Below, in pieces: positions 30,751 to 45,438 of a stretch of DNA of 64,000 nt. Both the position numbers and the translations under genes were made by a program. This DNA comes from Chondrilla cf. caribensis (taxonomy: Eukaryota; Porifera; Demospongiae; Chondrillida; Chondrillidae). The notes beneath the pieces were generated by a model, which had not been told where the DNA came from, did no database searches, and saw nothing but the letters and a program-made list of their open reading frames with translations. Numbering within the stretch: position 1 is the stretch's first letter; each line of letters opens with the position of its first letter. The DNA lies in NCBI GenBank assembly GCA_964020155.1, contig OZ026557.1, positions 3,746,466 to 3,810,465 of the forward strand, in the 5' to 3' direction.

Positions 30751-31827
30751 TCAGAATCTATGCGGTACACTGTATTCCTTTTGATCTTCATCCACTACAG
30801 CCCAGCCAAGTTGGGGTCTCAAATACAGTGTTTCTGGATCTTGCGTTACAGCCAGAAATCCACCCACGAAAGACATGTTAAACTCCTGGTCGAAGTAATG
30901 CCACACAAATGGAGCTTTGGACAAACCAGATGGAAATTTATCACTTGTGAGTCCTCCAAACCAGCCCAGATCTACAGATTTCTTCAGCCAACGATTTCTC
31001 TCTGTCCCATTTGCTCCAATATATGGAAAGAGCTTGAGAATCCAACCAGTGACGTAAGGACCTCCGGATGCACTATTGATTTTGTACACATCTGACCAGA
31101 ATTTCTTGTTGACGTTTCCAGAACTGGCAGCCACAAATTGATCCAATACAGGTAGCAAGTGAGGGATCCACCACTCGAGGTCGTACTTGGCTAGTTTAGC
31201 AGCATTGTCGCGAATCAGTTGCCAGTCGGATGTAGTCCCTTCAAGGGTGATCTCAGGGATGCCACAGGATGTATAACATTCATATTCAAAGTACGATTTC
31301 ATGGACTCCATTAGGACGATCTCGCAGACTGCCTTCTCGACGGGACCAGTTGTGGAAAATTTCGGGAGGATACAGTCGTGACTCTCGGATCCAATGTAGT
31401 TCTTGATCTGACCCGTGAATTCCGGGAAGACCTCTTCCCACGGGTTTTGCGATCCCTTCACGAAGTCGTCTCTACGGACGGAAATAGTGGCTTTCCCTTC
31501 ATGAGACACGAAATGCTTTCTTAGCTGTTCAGCGTTAGCGTTGATGTGGAAAGATAGTCCCTGGATGATGCATAGCCATATCATGTCGGGACTCAGCACT
31601 AGAGGATAATGACTGTTGAAGGCGGCCTCCACAGCCGTTTGGAAGGAATTAGCCTGACCGGAAAATATCAGATCTACATTTCCGTTCGAAGACACAGCAA
31701 ATGACTCAGGATCACGTCCGAGTTTTTCTTTCAAATTAATCTGACTTGATTTTATCCACGGCTTAGTACTTTTCTCCACATCGGAAACAGGGAAAGGCAC
31801 TCCCTCCAAGCTGTGCCTTCCGCCCAT
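30751..31827 (-). CDS. DUF4419 protein D2
   Basis: Intact single-exon protein of 358 residues ending in QKEYSVPHRF, the apparent full-length form. Its N-terminus (MGGRHSLEGVPFPVSDVEK) belongs to a second type shared with D4 and the fragment at 47118, unlike the MAERHTSKKV type. All DUF4419 core motifs are present. The variable patch at residues 181-187 reads EYECYTS. Downstream features WLKKSVDLGWFGG and SDVYKIN are shared only with D7. The gene is tandem, same-strand with D3, 645 bp apart; the D2-D3 repeat period is 1,722 bp. Confidence 0.88.
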   Translation of the reverse strand: MGGRHSLEGVPFPVSDVEKSTKPWIKSSQINLKEKLGRDPESFAVSSNGNVDLIFSGQANSFQTAVEAAFNSHYPLVLSPDMIWLCIIQGLSFHINANAEQLRKHFVSHEGKATISVRRDDFVKGSQNPWEEVFPEFTGQIKNYIGSESHDCILPKFSTTGPVEKAVCEIVLMESMKSYFEYECYTSCGIPEITLEGTTSDWQLIRDNAAKLAKYDLEWWIPHLLPVLDQFVAASSGNVNKKFWSDVYKINSASGGPYVTGWILKLFPYIGANGTERNRWLKKSVDLGWFGGLTSDKFPSGLSKAPFVWHYFDQEFNMSFVGGFLAVTQDPETLYLRPQLGWAVVDEDQKEYSVPHRF

Positions 31828-32472
31828 CTTTACCGGCTATGACTGTATAACTATGATGTAATCACTCTTGGATCGATGTGTGAAAGTGCAAAGTTCAAAT
31901 TATCTCAACGGAGATGTCTACAGCACAATAATATTATGACTGGTGTGAAGAAGAATCCTGTATAAATACATACATACACAGATACGGAAAATTAAATGAC
32001 AGGATAAGAAACAAAAAGTGAGAGAACAACACAATAAAACAAAAAGCACCTGGTCCAATAGTGAAAGAATAAATTTGAATCAGAATGACCGAATATTCAA
32101 TATTGGGGGATGCCATATTCACCCAGCGATTCAAACTTTTTTGATGCCGACACTACTAGAATTTTTACTGGGGTATCAAGAACAGGGAAGGTCAAATTCA
32201 CTATAACACGAACCCTGAAAAACTGTCTATGGTAGTGTTCAAAGCCAAGTGTACGTGGGTGATCTTTTTTGACATAATATAAGCTTTACTTCCACATTAT
32301 TTCATTTGCTTAGCATACACTGTCCAAAGGAAATGATATAATATATCAATGATATTCTTAATGAAGCTCTTATTGTGAAATATGATACAGCAATAATGCA
32401 ATTCAATTTGTATAATGTTCAACTATTAAAAATTATAATACAAAGCAATTTTCATTGATATCTTTGCCGTAT
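31828..32472. other. spacer D2 to D3: no gene
   Basis: AT-rich 5' flank of D2 and 3' flank of D3. It repeats the D2 3' flank (block ending TATCAAGAACAGGG, then TACAGCAATAATGCAATTC), giving homology on both sides for unequal crossing-over. Confidence 0.6.
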
Positions 32473-33549
32473 TCAGAATCGATGCGGTACACTGTATTCC
32501 TTTTGATCTTCATCCACTACAGCCCAACCAAGTTGGGGTCTCAAATACAGTGTTTCTGGATCTTGCGTTATAGCCAGAAATCCACCAACGAAAGACATGT
32601 TAAACTCCTGGTCGAAGTAATGCCACACAAATGGAGCTTTGGACAAACCAGATGGAAATTTATCACTTGTCAGTCCTTCAAAATAATCCAGATCTATGGA
32701 TTCCTCCAGCCATCGATTTCTCTCTGTCCCATTCGCTCCAACATATGGGAAGAGCTTGAGAATCCAACCAGTGACGTAAGGACCTCCGGATGCACTATTG
32801 ATTTTGTACAGATTTGACCAGAACTTTTTGTCAACGTTACCAGAACTGGCAGCCACAAATTGATCCAATACAGGTAGCAGGTGAGGGATCCACCACTCGA
32901 GGTCGTACTTGGCTAGTTTAGCAGCATTGTCGCGAATCAGTTGCCAGTCGGATGTAGTCCCTTCAAGGGTGATCTCAGGAATGCCACACAGTGTATAAAA
33001 TTCATATTTAAAGTACGATTTCATGGACTCCATTAGGACGATCTCGCAGACTGCCTTCTCGACGGGACCAGTTGTGGAAAATTTCGGGAGGATACAGTCG
33101 TGACTCTCGGATCCAATGTAGTTCTTGATCTGACCCGTGAATTCCGGGAAGACCTCTTCCCACGGGTTTTGCGATCCCTTCACGAAGTCGTCTCTACGGA
33201 CGGAAATAGTGGCTTTCCCTTCATGAGACACGAAATGCTTTCTTAGCTGTTCAGCGTTAGCGTTGATGTGGAAAGATAGTCCCTGGACGATACATAGCCA
33301 TATCATGTCGGGACTCAGTACGAGAGGATAATGACTGTTGAAGGCGACGTTCAGAGCCGTTTGGAAGGAATTAGCCTGACCGGAAAATATCAGATCTACA
33401 TTTCCTTTCGAAGACACAGCAAATGACTCAGGATCACGTCCTAGCTTTTCTTTCAATTTAATCTGGCTTGATTTTATCCACGGCTTAGTACTTTTCTCCA
33501 CATCGGAAACAGGGAAAGTCACTTTCTTGGAAGTATGTCTTTCAGCCAT
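32473..33549 (-). CDS. DUF4419 protein D3
   Basis: Intact 358-residue DUF4419 protein, MAERHTSKKV type, ending in QKEYSVPHRF. Residue landmarks: NVDLIFSG 50-57, LSPDMIWLCIVQG 78-90, HFVSHEGK 105-112, FPEFTGQIKNYIG 134-146, variable patch 181-187 (KYEFYTL), GTTSDWQLIRDN 197-208, EWWIPHLLPVLDQF 218-231, GGPYVTGWILKLFPY 255-269. No membrane segment or export signal. It is head-to-head with receptor R2 at 1.12 kb. Its 5' two thirds are the closest match to D7. Function is unknown; the family occurs in fungi, amoebae and animals. Confidence 0.88.
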   Translation of the reverse strand: MAERHTSKKVTFPVSDVEKSTKPWIKSSQIKLKEKLGRDPESFAVSSKGNVDLIFSGQANSFQTALNVAFNSHYPLVLSPDMIWLCIVQGLSFHINANAEQLRKHFVSHEGKATISVRRDDFVKGSQNPWEEVFPEFTGQIKNYIGSESHDCILPKFSTTGPVEKAVCEIVLMESMKSYFKYEFYTLCGIPEITLEGTTSDWQLIRDNAAKLAKYDLEWWIPHLLPVLDQFVAASSGNVDKKFWSNLYKINSASGGPYVTGWILKLFPYVGANGTERNRWLEESIDLDYFEGLTSDKFPSGLSKAPFVWHYFDQEFNMSFVGGFLAITQDPETLYLRPQLGWAVVDEDQKEYSVPHRF

Positions 33550-34672
33550 TTTTATCGACTATGACGGAAATACTGTACGTCACTCTTGGATAGATACGTA
33601 AAAGTTCAAAGTTCAAATTATTTCCATCAGAATCAGAATTAGAAATCTTATCTTAACAAAAAAGAAACAATATTGAAAGAATAAATTTGAACAAGCGATC
33701 AAATTTAAATTGCAGAAAATGGATGGATAACAATCAATGAATGAATAGATAGTTTACATCCACCTCTAGGTTCGGCTAAAATATTAGATTGGCACGCCTA
33801 CTCCCCATGAGCTATACAAGATGATGCTTAGCCTTCTCTTATTCCCTCCAAAACATTGAGTGCATGTGGTGCTGGGACTGGATATATCTTTCTATATAGT
33901 TATCTGGTTGAATTTTGAATATTTATATTTCTGCCACCGTATACTGCTCATTCAGCTATCATGGTGGCCATATGATGATGGTTCACCAGTCGGTAGCTCT
34001 GAAAACGAATACATGTTAAGAGACATTCATTGAAGCATGCACAGTGACGTGAAGAAGATTTACAAAATGGTACTTGTTGCAAGTCCCTAGCCTCGGTATT
34101 CATGAAGTATCTAGAAATTGATGAGTTAGATACTCTATATATATGCTAGGGACCCAGACAAATTATCATGCATGAGTTAACATTGTAACCGAACTCTCAG
34201 ATCTGCTACCTGTAGTTTATAGTTTGTATAATATACTTATGGTACTTATATGTTATGTGGATTAAAATTCTATTGTTACACCCTGAGTGTCTAGTGGCCA
34301 TATAATTTTTGCATATTAATATAATAATATTAATATTATTATGCACAACTATATTGACTTATACAATTTCAATAGTGTATATGATATCCGTGATGAATGC
34401 AACTCATCTGAAACAGAAAATGGTATCTTCAGTCAATGAAAATTAATGTGAAAGCATATAATTTTCCTTTCAGATAACAGAAAATTCCCATGTTACGAAG
34501 AATATTGGATGACACGTAAATTGCTACAAATATGGGGAACTTGTGAAATAAATGCAATCTTATAAAGAGCCTAGCTCATTTCAGTTTTTTGAGGAGGTAA
34601 ACTATTATAAGTTCTTATTCAGACTTCTTTTTCAGAATCTTTGTTATTTTACTTGCAATTTACCTGTACATA
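33550..34672. other. divergent intergenic region D3/R2
   Basis: 1.12 kb between two divergent starts. TGACG/CGTCA half-sites lie at 33562-33582 next to D3, one dispersed repeat near 33758, and a TATAAA at 34561 next to R2. Nearly identical to 58310-59436. Confidence 0.6.
34561..34566 (+). promoter_or_regulatory. TATA box candidate of R2
   Basis: TATAAAGAGCCTAGCTCATTTCAG, 112 bp before the ATG of R2. It shares the extended motif with R1, R3 and R4 but has a 4-bp CTAG insertion also seen in R4. Confidence 0.5.
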
Positions 34673-38711
<4,039 letters not shown>

Positions 38712-40068
38712 AAGTTTCAACTTTGCATGATATTAAAGTACCTCCGTCATTTACATAATATTCTGTTGTAGAGTCACATTTATTGGTATTTATACTTATA
38801 TTGTACAAAATTCACTCATGTTTATATTTATTCACTATATTTTTTTTCTGATTTTCATTTTGCTGGAATAGACTAGCATCCATTGCTAGCATCACATAAT
38901 GTCTGACAAGAAACCAATTCATCAAGTTTTAACTAAAATGCCACTAATATAATACATACATATATATATATATATATATAATAATATTATATAAAGGGCT
39001 GAGTCTTGTTACTGTACAAGTGTGATTAATTGTAGACATTATCTTAATAATAATTTCATTGTAATACCATCATATAAATAAGTTTTAGGTATCCGTGTGT
39101 GTATATGTGCGTGCATATATATATACATGTGCACATGTACGTTTCTGGCATAATTTGTGAGTGCGTATAATTGTCTACAATGTACATGTGCATGTCTATT
39201 ATCTGTACTAGTCATGCAACTTATCTTGTGTACTCATGTATGTATGTATGTCCGCGTATATATTAAATAGTGTGGACCAACAAAGAGATACTTATAATAG
39301 TCGATGACGATACGAAAGCTTAACCGTATGTTGCCCGTAACTCTAGCTACATTCGGAGGTGCTTAATGTTTTGTCAATGTATAAGAGAATATAGGAGAAA
39401 TAAATGCTAAGCACCTTTTTGATTACAGTGGAACCTCTGAGACCTTGATTTTGGTCCTTATTACAAAGGTGTCCTCAATTCAGAGGTCACTTAATACACT
39501 ACAGTACTACACTGGGACAAAAAATGGTGTCCTTACTACAGAGGTTTCTGCTATTCAGAGGTTTGTAATAGAGAGGTTCCACTGTATAGGCTTACTTCCG
39601 AACAGTCCGTATATCTTCGTTTAATTTGTGACATCACCTGGGCTATATTATTTTTTATTACTTATGCGTTAAATGAGAAGGTGAAGTATTCGAAATTCAG
39701 TCATGCTTATCGGTTAGGTTTCTTTAGGTCATTACAATAAAGTAAATCTAACAATAACGTTACGTTTCTTTTCGCGCTTACACGGCGGCAACCGCATAAC
39801 TGCTTATTGAATAAATGGCATATTTTTGATAGACATAGAAATTCGAAAAAAATTACATGAAAATATGTTTTGACCCGTATCTCTGTTTACGCAACAGCGC
39901 GATAATACCTGGCGATAATTCTCAGATCCTACCACATATCAATGATGAAGCTCTTACTGTAAAATCTGATACAGCAATAATACAATTCAATTTGCTATAA
40001 TGTTCAAATACTAAATATAGTACAAAGTAATATTCATTGATATCTTTGCTGTATTCAGAATCTATGCG
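38712..40068. other. spacer R2 to solo LTR: no gene, one pogo-like MITE
   Basis: AT-rich DNA with a TA microsatellite near 38960, a GGGCTGAGTCTTGTTACTG block also found after the pseudo-exons, and the MITE at 39426-39584. It continues with the D4 3' flank. Near-identical to 62982-64000 as far as the window allows. Confidence 0.6.
39426..39584. mobile_element. pogo/Tigger-like MITE, copy 3
   Basis: 159 bp, ends CAGTGGAACCTCTGAG and GAGAGGTTCCACTG, TA on both sides. No ORF. The duplicated copy is at 63701-63859. Confidence 0.8.
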
Positions 40069-40293
40069 TGTAATAATTCTGAACGCAGCCCTATCGAATC
40101 ACTTGGTTCTTTAATGCAATGATCACACAATAATTACTTCGAAATCTCAAACAGCAAAGACACAACCTAAAAAACTAAAAAACTACTCAAAAGTCACTGC
40201 CTATCGCTACTGTCCAGCTACACAACTGCTCACCCACACTGACACACTTAATTAACATCAGACACCACATATAGGAAATTATTGGACACTACA
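40069..40293. mobile_element. solo LTR, 225 bp, beside D4
   Basis: Starts TGTAATAATTCTG and ends GACACTACA, the TG...CA ends of a retroviral-type LTR, flanked by ATGCG and ATGTG, a 5-bp target duplication with one change. D2, D3 and D6 show the uninterrupted target CTATGCGGTACACTG, so the insertion borders are exact. No internal retroelement remains. Confidence 0.75.
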
Positions 40294-40305
40294 ATGTGGT
40301 ACACA

Positions 40306-41427
40306 TTATTCCTTTTGATCTTCATCCACTACAGCCCAACCAAGCTGGGGTCTCAAATGAAGTGTTTCAGGATCTTGTGTTACAGCCAGAAATCCACCAA
40401 CGAAAGACATGTTAAACTCCTGGTCGAAGTAATACCACACAAATGGAGCTTTGGACAAACCAGATGGAAATTTATCACTTGTCAGTCCTTCAAAACAATC
40501 CAGATCTACAGATTTCTCCAGCCATCGATTTCTCTCTGTCCCATTTGCTCCAACATATGGAAAGAGCTTGAGAATCCAACCAGTGACATAAGGACCTCCG
40601 GATGCACTGTTGATTTTGTACAGATCTGACCAGAATTTCTTGTTGACGTTACCAGAACTGGCAGCCACAAATTGATCCAATACAGGTAGCAAGTGAGGGA
40701 TCCACCACTCGAGGTCGTACTTGGCTAGTTTAGCAGCATTGTCGCGAATCAGTTGCCAGTCGGATGTAGTCCCTTCAAGGGTGATCTCAGGGATGCCACA
40801 CCGCGTATAAAATTCATATTTAAAGTACGACTTCATGGACTCCATTAGGACGATCTCGCAGACTGCCTTCTCGACGGGACCAGTTGTGGAAAATTTGGGG
40901 AGGATACAGTCGTGACTCTCGGATCCAATGTAGTTCTTGATCTGACCCGTGAATTCCGGGAAGACCTCTTCCCACGGGTTTTGCGATCCCTTCACGAAGT
41001 CGTCTCTACGGACGGAAATAGTGGCTTCCCCTTCGTGAGATACGAAATGCTTTTTTAGCTGGTCGGCTTTAGCGTTGATATGGAAAGATAGTCCCTGGAT
41101 GATACATAGCCATATCATGTCGGGACTCAGCACGAGAGGATAATGACTGTTGAAGGCGGCCTCCACAGCCGTTTGGAAGGAATTAGCCCGACCGGAAAAT
41201 ATCAGATCTACATTTCCGTTCGAAGACACAGCAAATGACTCAGGATCACGTCCGAGTTTTTCTTTCAAATTAATCTGGCTTGATTTTATCCACGGCTTAG
41301 TACTTTTCTCCACATCAGAAACAGGGAAAGTCACTTTATTCACATCAGAAACCGGGAAAGTCACTTTATTCACATCAGAAACAGGGAAAGTCACTTCCTC
41401 CGAACTGTGTCTTCCGCCCATCTTCAT
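40306..41427 (-). CDS. DUF4419 protein D4 with triplicated N-terminal motif
   Basis: Single exon, 373 residues. Two in-frame ATGs (MKMGGRHSSEEV); the second matches the D2 start, so 371 residues is equally possible. The 10-residue motif VTFPVSDV(N/E)K occurs three times in a row, against once in the paralogs, from a 30-bp tandem expansion at about 41327-41396. The rest of the DUF4419 core is intact; the variable patch is KYEFYTR. A TAC-to-TAA change ends it at DEDQKE, and the solo LTR lies just beyond. It has a receptor-type upstream region (to 42419) but no receptor follows, because the unit A/B junction cuts it off. Confidence 0.85.
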   Translation of the reverse strand: MKMGGRHSSEEVTFPVSDVNKVTFPVSDVNKVTFPVSDVEKSTKPWIKSSQINLKEKLGRDPESFAVSSNGNVDLIFSGRANSFQTAVEAAFNSHYPLVLSPDMIWLCIIQGLSFHINAKADQLKKHFVSHEGEATISVRRDDFVKGSQNPWEEVFPEFTGQIKNYIGSESHDCILPKFSTTGPVEKAVCEIVLMESMKSYFKYEFYTRCGIPEITLEGTTSDWQLIRDNAAKLAKYDLEWWIPHLLPVLDQFVAASSGNVNKKFWSDLYKINSASGGPYVTGWILKLFPYVGANGTERNRWLEKSVDLDCFEGLTSDKFPSGLSKAPFVWYYFDQEFNMSFVGGFLAVTQDPETLHLRPQLGWAVVDEDQKE

Positions 41428-42533
41428 CGGCTACGACTGAAATATCATATCTACGCAATGCTATATGTAGGGATGACGCGAAAAATGTGGCGGCCTAAAT
41501 CACGCATACATTAACCCTCCTACCCTCACCATACATTAAACAATTTACCACCTAAACTTTCATAAATAGCTTCATATCGAAAACAGAGAAAGTCACTTTC
41601 TTCTTACGTCTTTCGGCTAGTTTTGTCGGCTATGACGGAATTACTGTACGCCACTCTTGGATCGATACGTACAAGTTCAAAGTTCAAATTATTTCCATCA
41701 GAATCAGAATTAGAAATCTTATAATGTATTCATATTTCAATGGGAGATCTTCACAACATTCAGCTATCATGATGGCCGTATGATGATGGTTCACTAGTCG
41801 GTAGTTCTGATAACGAACACATGTTAGAAGATATGTAATGAAACATGCGCAGTGCATGACATGAAGAAGATTCACAAAATAGTACTTGTTGCAAATCCCT
41901 AGCCTCGGCATTCACAAAGGTACATAAATGTCCAGAAATTGATCAGTTATATAACTCTAAATATGCTAAAAACCCAGACAAATTATCATGCATGAGTTAA
42001 CATTGTAACTGAACTGTCAGATCTGCTACCTGTAATTTGTAGTTTGTATATATACTTATGGTACTTATTATGTGGATTAAATTTCTATTAATAGACCCTG
42101 GTTGTCTAGTGGCCATATTATCTTTTGCATATACATTATTATTATGCACAACAGTACTAACAGTTACTATTTTGTCTTCAATTTCAATAGTGTATGTAAC
42201 ATCCGTGAATGCAACCTATCTGCATGAAGCAGAAAATGAAAATGTTCCATTCAATGAGATATGAAAGCTTATATTTTTCCTTTCACGATAAACAGAAATT
42301 ATCCATGTTACGGGAAATATAGGATGACACGTAACTCACTACAAATATGGGCAACTTGTGAGATAAATGTAATCCTATAAAGAGTCTCATTTCAGTTTTT
42401 TGAGGAGGTGAACTGTATGTGTACATCGGATCCTACTAGTATTGTCCACCGCAACATAGTGGAATTCACACAATATCATCCCTAAGTGATCTACACACAT
42501 GTCAAGTTCCTTTCTCTCTCCCCTGATCCTCAG
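41428..42533. other. D4 5' flank, orphan receptor promoter and unit A/B junction
   Basis: It holds a degraded second DUF4419 N-terminus (about 41576-41640, no usable ATG), then DNA matching the 5' flank of R1, including a TATAAA at 42376. From about 42425 to 42460 the match switches to the last intron of VPS13D (GGAATTCACACAATATCATCCC). No receptor exon follows. Confidence 0.7.
42376..42381 (+). promoter_or_regulatory. orphan receptor TATA box
   Basis: CCTATAAAGAGTCTCATTTCAGTTTTTTGAGGAGGTGAAC matches the R1/R3 promoter block nearly base for base, but the sequence after it is VPS13D intron rather than receptor exon 1. Confidence 0.55.
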
Positions 42534-42784
42534 CCCCCATCATTGTACTCTCTGTTCAAGTTTCTAAAGAATCAAGTCAGATGAAAACATTCATGTTTCG
42601 CTGCAAAACAGATCCAGTGGCTCAAAGTGCTTCCCAGCTCACCAACTATGCCAAAACTGTGCATGAATACAGGAAAGCCATTGTGCAAACATTCCATCTA
42701 CAAGTACAGACCATTAATTTTGGTAGTACCAAAAATATCAATAATTATAATATTGCTGCCATTATTATAATAATATTATTGTAA
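42534..42784 (+). pseudogene. orphan duplicate of the last VPS13D exon
   Basis: Homologous to 20010-20197 with its CCTCAG acceptor, about 95% identical over the coding part (a few changes such as K to M and T to A). A small insertion before the stop turns ATT-TGG-TAG into ATT-AAT-TTT-GGT-AGT, so the frame runs on to a TAA at 42784 through AT-rich 3' flank. No other VPS13D exon accompanies it, so it marks the left end of unit B. Confidence 0.85.
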
Positions 42785-45438
42785 TGTTGTGTACCTGTAC
42801 ATGCAAGTAGTTTTGTGACATACATGCATTCACCTCATGTATGTCATTGTGTAAAATATAGACATCTGTACATGCATATATTACCTTTTTATCAACTCTA
42901 TTAATTTGAAAATGTTACATAGTATAAATTCTTAATAATTTTTATACGAGAGCTAGGCTACAGTCTCAAACAGGTCAGCCGGAAAGCCAGGTCTCACGAC
43001 TGGTCTTCCAGCCACAATGAATTCTTGTTAAACTATAATATTTATACCATCATGGCTTTATCCGCCAAACCCTCAGATTTATAATCCAGCACGTGCACAT
43101 GTTCATGCAATAATAATTTTTCCCAGTACCAATATTAATATATAATGTATTATTATATATACAAGTACCAATGAATATCCAGTTATTCAGCCAAACTTGT
43201 TATGATTCACCATGCATAATATTATTATTCGAATTCTTTGAAAACAAATTGCAGTAGGTTAATGGGTATTTACTGTATATAGAGTGGTACTAGTACTAGT
43301 GTCTTCAATTCTGCATTCATTTTGCAGAATACAGTATGATCAAGTATGTATCTTACTATAATGTACGGGGTCTCTGTTTGTTTGTTTGCTTATTTGTTTG
43401 TTCGCGAACTCCTCCTTTAGTTCGCATGCGATCGACGTCAAACTCCCCGATCCTTCTCAGCGACACCCGTGAAGTATACTAAGGGGTTGGTGTTTTGTTT
43501 TAGACCTTTCTTCTAGAATGCGAACGAAACCGTACTATCCCCGTACTTGAAAGGCGCCATTTTTATGACACGTTACGGACGAATACGCCCGTAGGGCGGG
43601 TAATTCGGACTCGTAATATATAATATGCATGTGTGCAGTCTCTGTGGAAAGTCCCTGTAAAGCTGTCCATGATTGGATTCAACACCAAATGGCCATGGGT
43701 GACTTTTATATAATTTTTCAAATTGTACGCTTTAATTATTGAAGTATAAGTATATACTATATTATTATTATTATTATTAATAATGATACGAATAATAATA
43801 CTTTCATCATTATTGTACATGTATTATAAATTGATGACAAGCTGAAATTATTATTATTGTACTGATGTAGGGAAACTCCCAAAATAGCACCAGTGTTGTG
43901 GGTAACACATTACTCTGGTATTTAGTTACGTAATATTATTACACTACTGGTAATCAAGTAATATAACGAAATACCTGTCTTGTAACGAATAGTATATTAC
44001 ATTTGAAAAGTAACGCGCTACTTCATTTGCACCCAATACTGATATTGGCTATAAATATAGTAATAAACAAAACAAAAGGCTTATTTTAACAAGAAACATA
44101 CATTAAATAGCTGTAAACTGACCCTCTTGCCCACTAGCTATGATTTCCTAGCTTATGTACTGACCGAGAGTGACTCAATAAATTGTGCAATCAACCACAT
44201 GATTTCAACAAACACGAGTTAGTAAAGGGTACATGGAAAGATGGGCGACATGCATACGAAAACTATAGTTCTTTGGGTGGAAATATTATGTATCATTATG
44301 TATGTGAATGTAATGTAATATTATTACTAGTTACATTTGATATTAAGTAATATGTAACTGTAACGAATTAGTAATTTACATAAATGAAAAGTAATATGTA
44401 ATAAGTAGTGTGATTACTTTTCAAAAGTAACGACCCCAACACTGATAGCACATACAACAATCAATAAATAGAACAATTCATAACAGTTCAACTCTTCTAT
44501 TCCACATGCACATAACCATCCTAGCAATCGACTTCTCGTGTAAGATTTTCATCACAATTCAAAGTTGTCGTCCTCATTCTTCATTAGCTGCTCTAGATCA
44601 AATCTCTCATCTTGTAGGGCCTCACAGGATGTGAGGAAAAATGCCTCTCATCTCCTATCTCTTTCTTACATAGCAAACAGATTCTATCTTCCCTGACTTC
44701 TCCTCTCCATCTCCCATTTCCACTTCCAGCTTTGCACATCCACATCTCAATTCCCCCATCAGCTTCCTCTGATCTTTGCTTTGCACTCTAACTGCTCCTT
44801 CAACATACATATTATACATACTTGATCATACTATATTCTGCAAAATGAATGCAGAATTGAAGACACTATCTTCCACTCTGCAAAAGCTATATCTCCTACT
44901 AAAACTTCCAATCTCTTAACTTCTGTGATCTGTTGCAGCCCTCTCTACACTCTTCCTGGAGCTTCCTCCATGCACAACCCTCCAACATCTCTTTCACCCG
45001 ATAAAGTGACAAATCTGCGAAGATTTCTTCCAGCGAACCATGACCATTCCACCCCATACACTCCAAGAACCCCTCTTCCCCTTCCATATAGTATATATAT
45101 TATAGATAAAGCTATATATTGACCCACTAATTTGAACTCGGAGTTGCTGATACCTCTAGACATCAGCCCTGAAAAGCTGTCTATGGTTAATTTGTGTACG
45201 ACAATAATTGTAAGTGGCTGATTTATAGTATTGTTTTCAAACTATTATAGGCTTTACTTCCACTTCATTCAAATTGCTTAACATGCATTGTCAAAGAAAA
45301 TGATGTATCAATGATGAAGCTCTTATTGTGAAATCTGACACAGCAATAATGCAATATTCAATTTGCTATAATGCTCAACTATAATAATCAAATAATACAA
45401 AGTAATTTTCATTAATTAATTTAATTAATTTAATTTAG
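42785..45438. other. spacer before D5: duplicate of 20198-22930
   Basis: Near-identical copy of the unit A spacer, with the hAT-like MITE (43891-44444) and the 55-bp inverted-repeat pair (43297-43351, 44814-44868). Differences are small indels, among them 60-odd extra bp of ATTATT repeat near 43770-43850. No gene. Confidence 0.75.
43891..44444. mobile_element. hAT-like MITE, unit B copy
   Basis: 554 bp, same ends (CAGTGTTGTGGG, CCCCAACACTG) and the same flanking ATAGCAC as the unit A copy, so it was duplicated with the segment and not inserted anew. Confidence 0.7.

Noticed and set aside
30676..31095. Plus-strand frames opposite each DUF4419 gene (for example 30676-31095, 32455-32817, 40282-40629, 45460-45813)
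   Set aside because: They are antisense shadows of the conserved DUF4419 coding sequence and recur only because the genes do.
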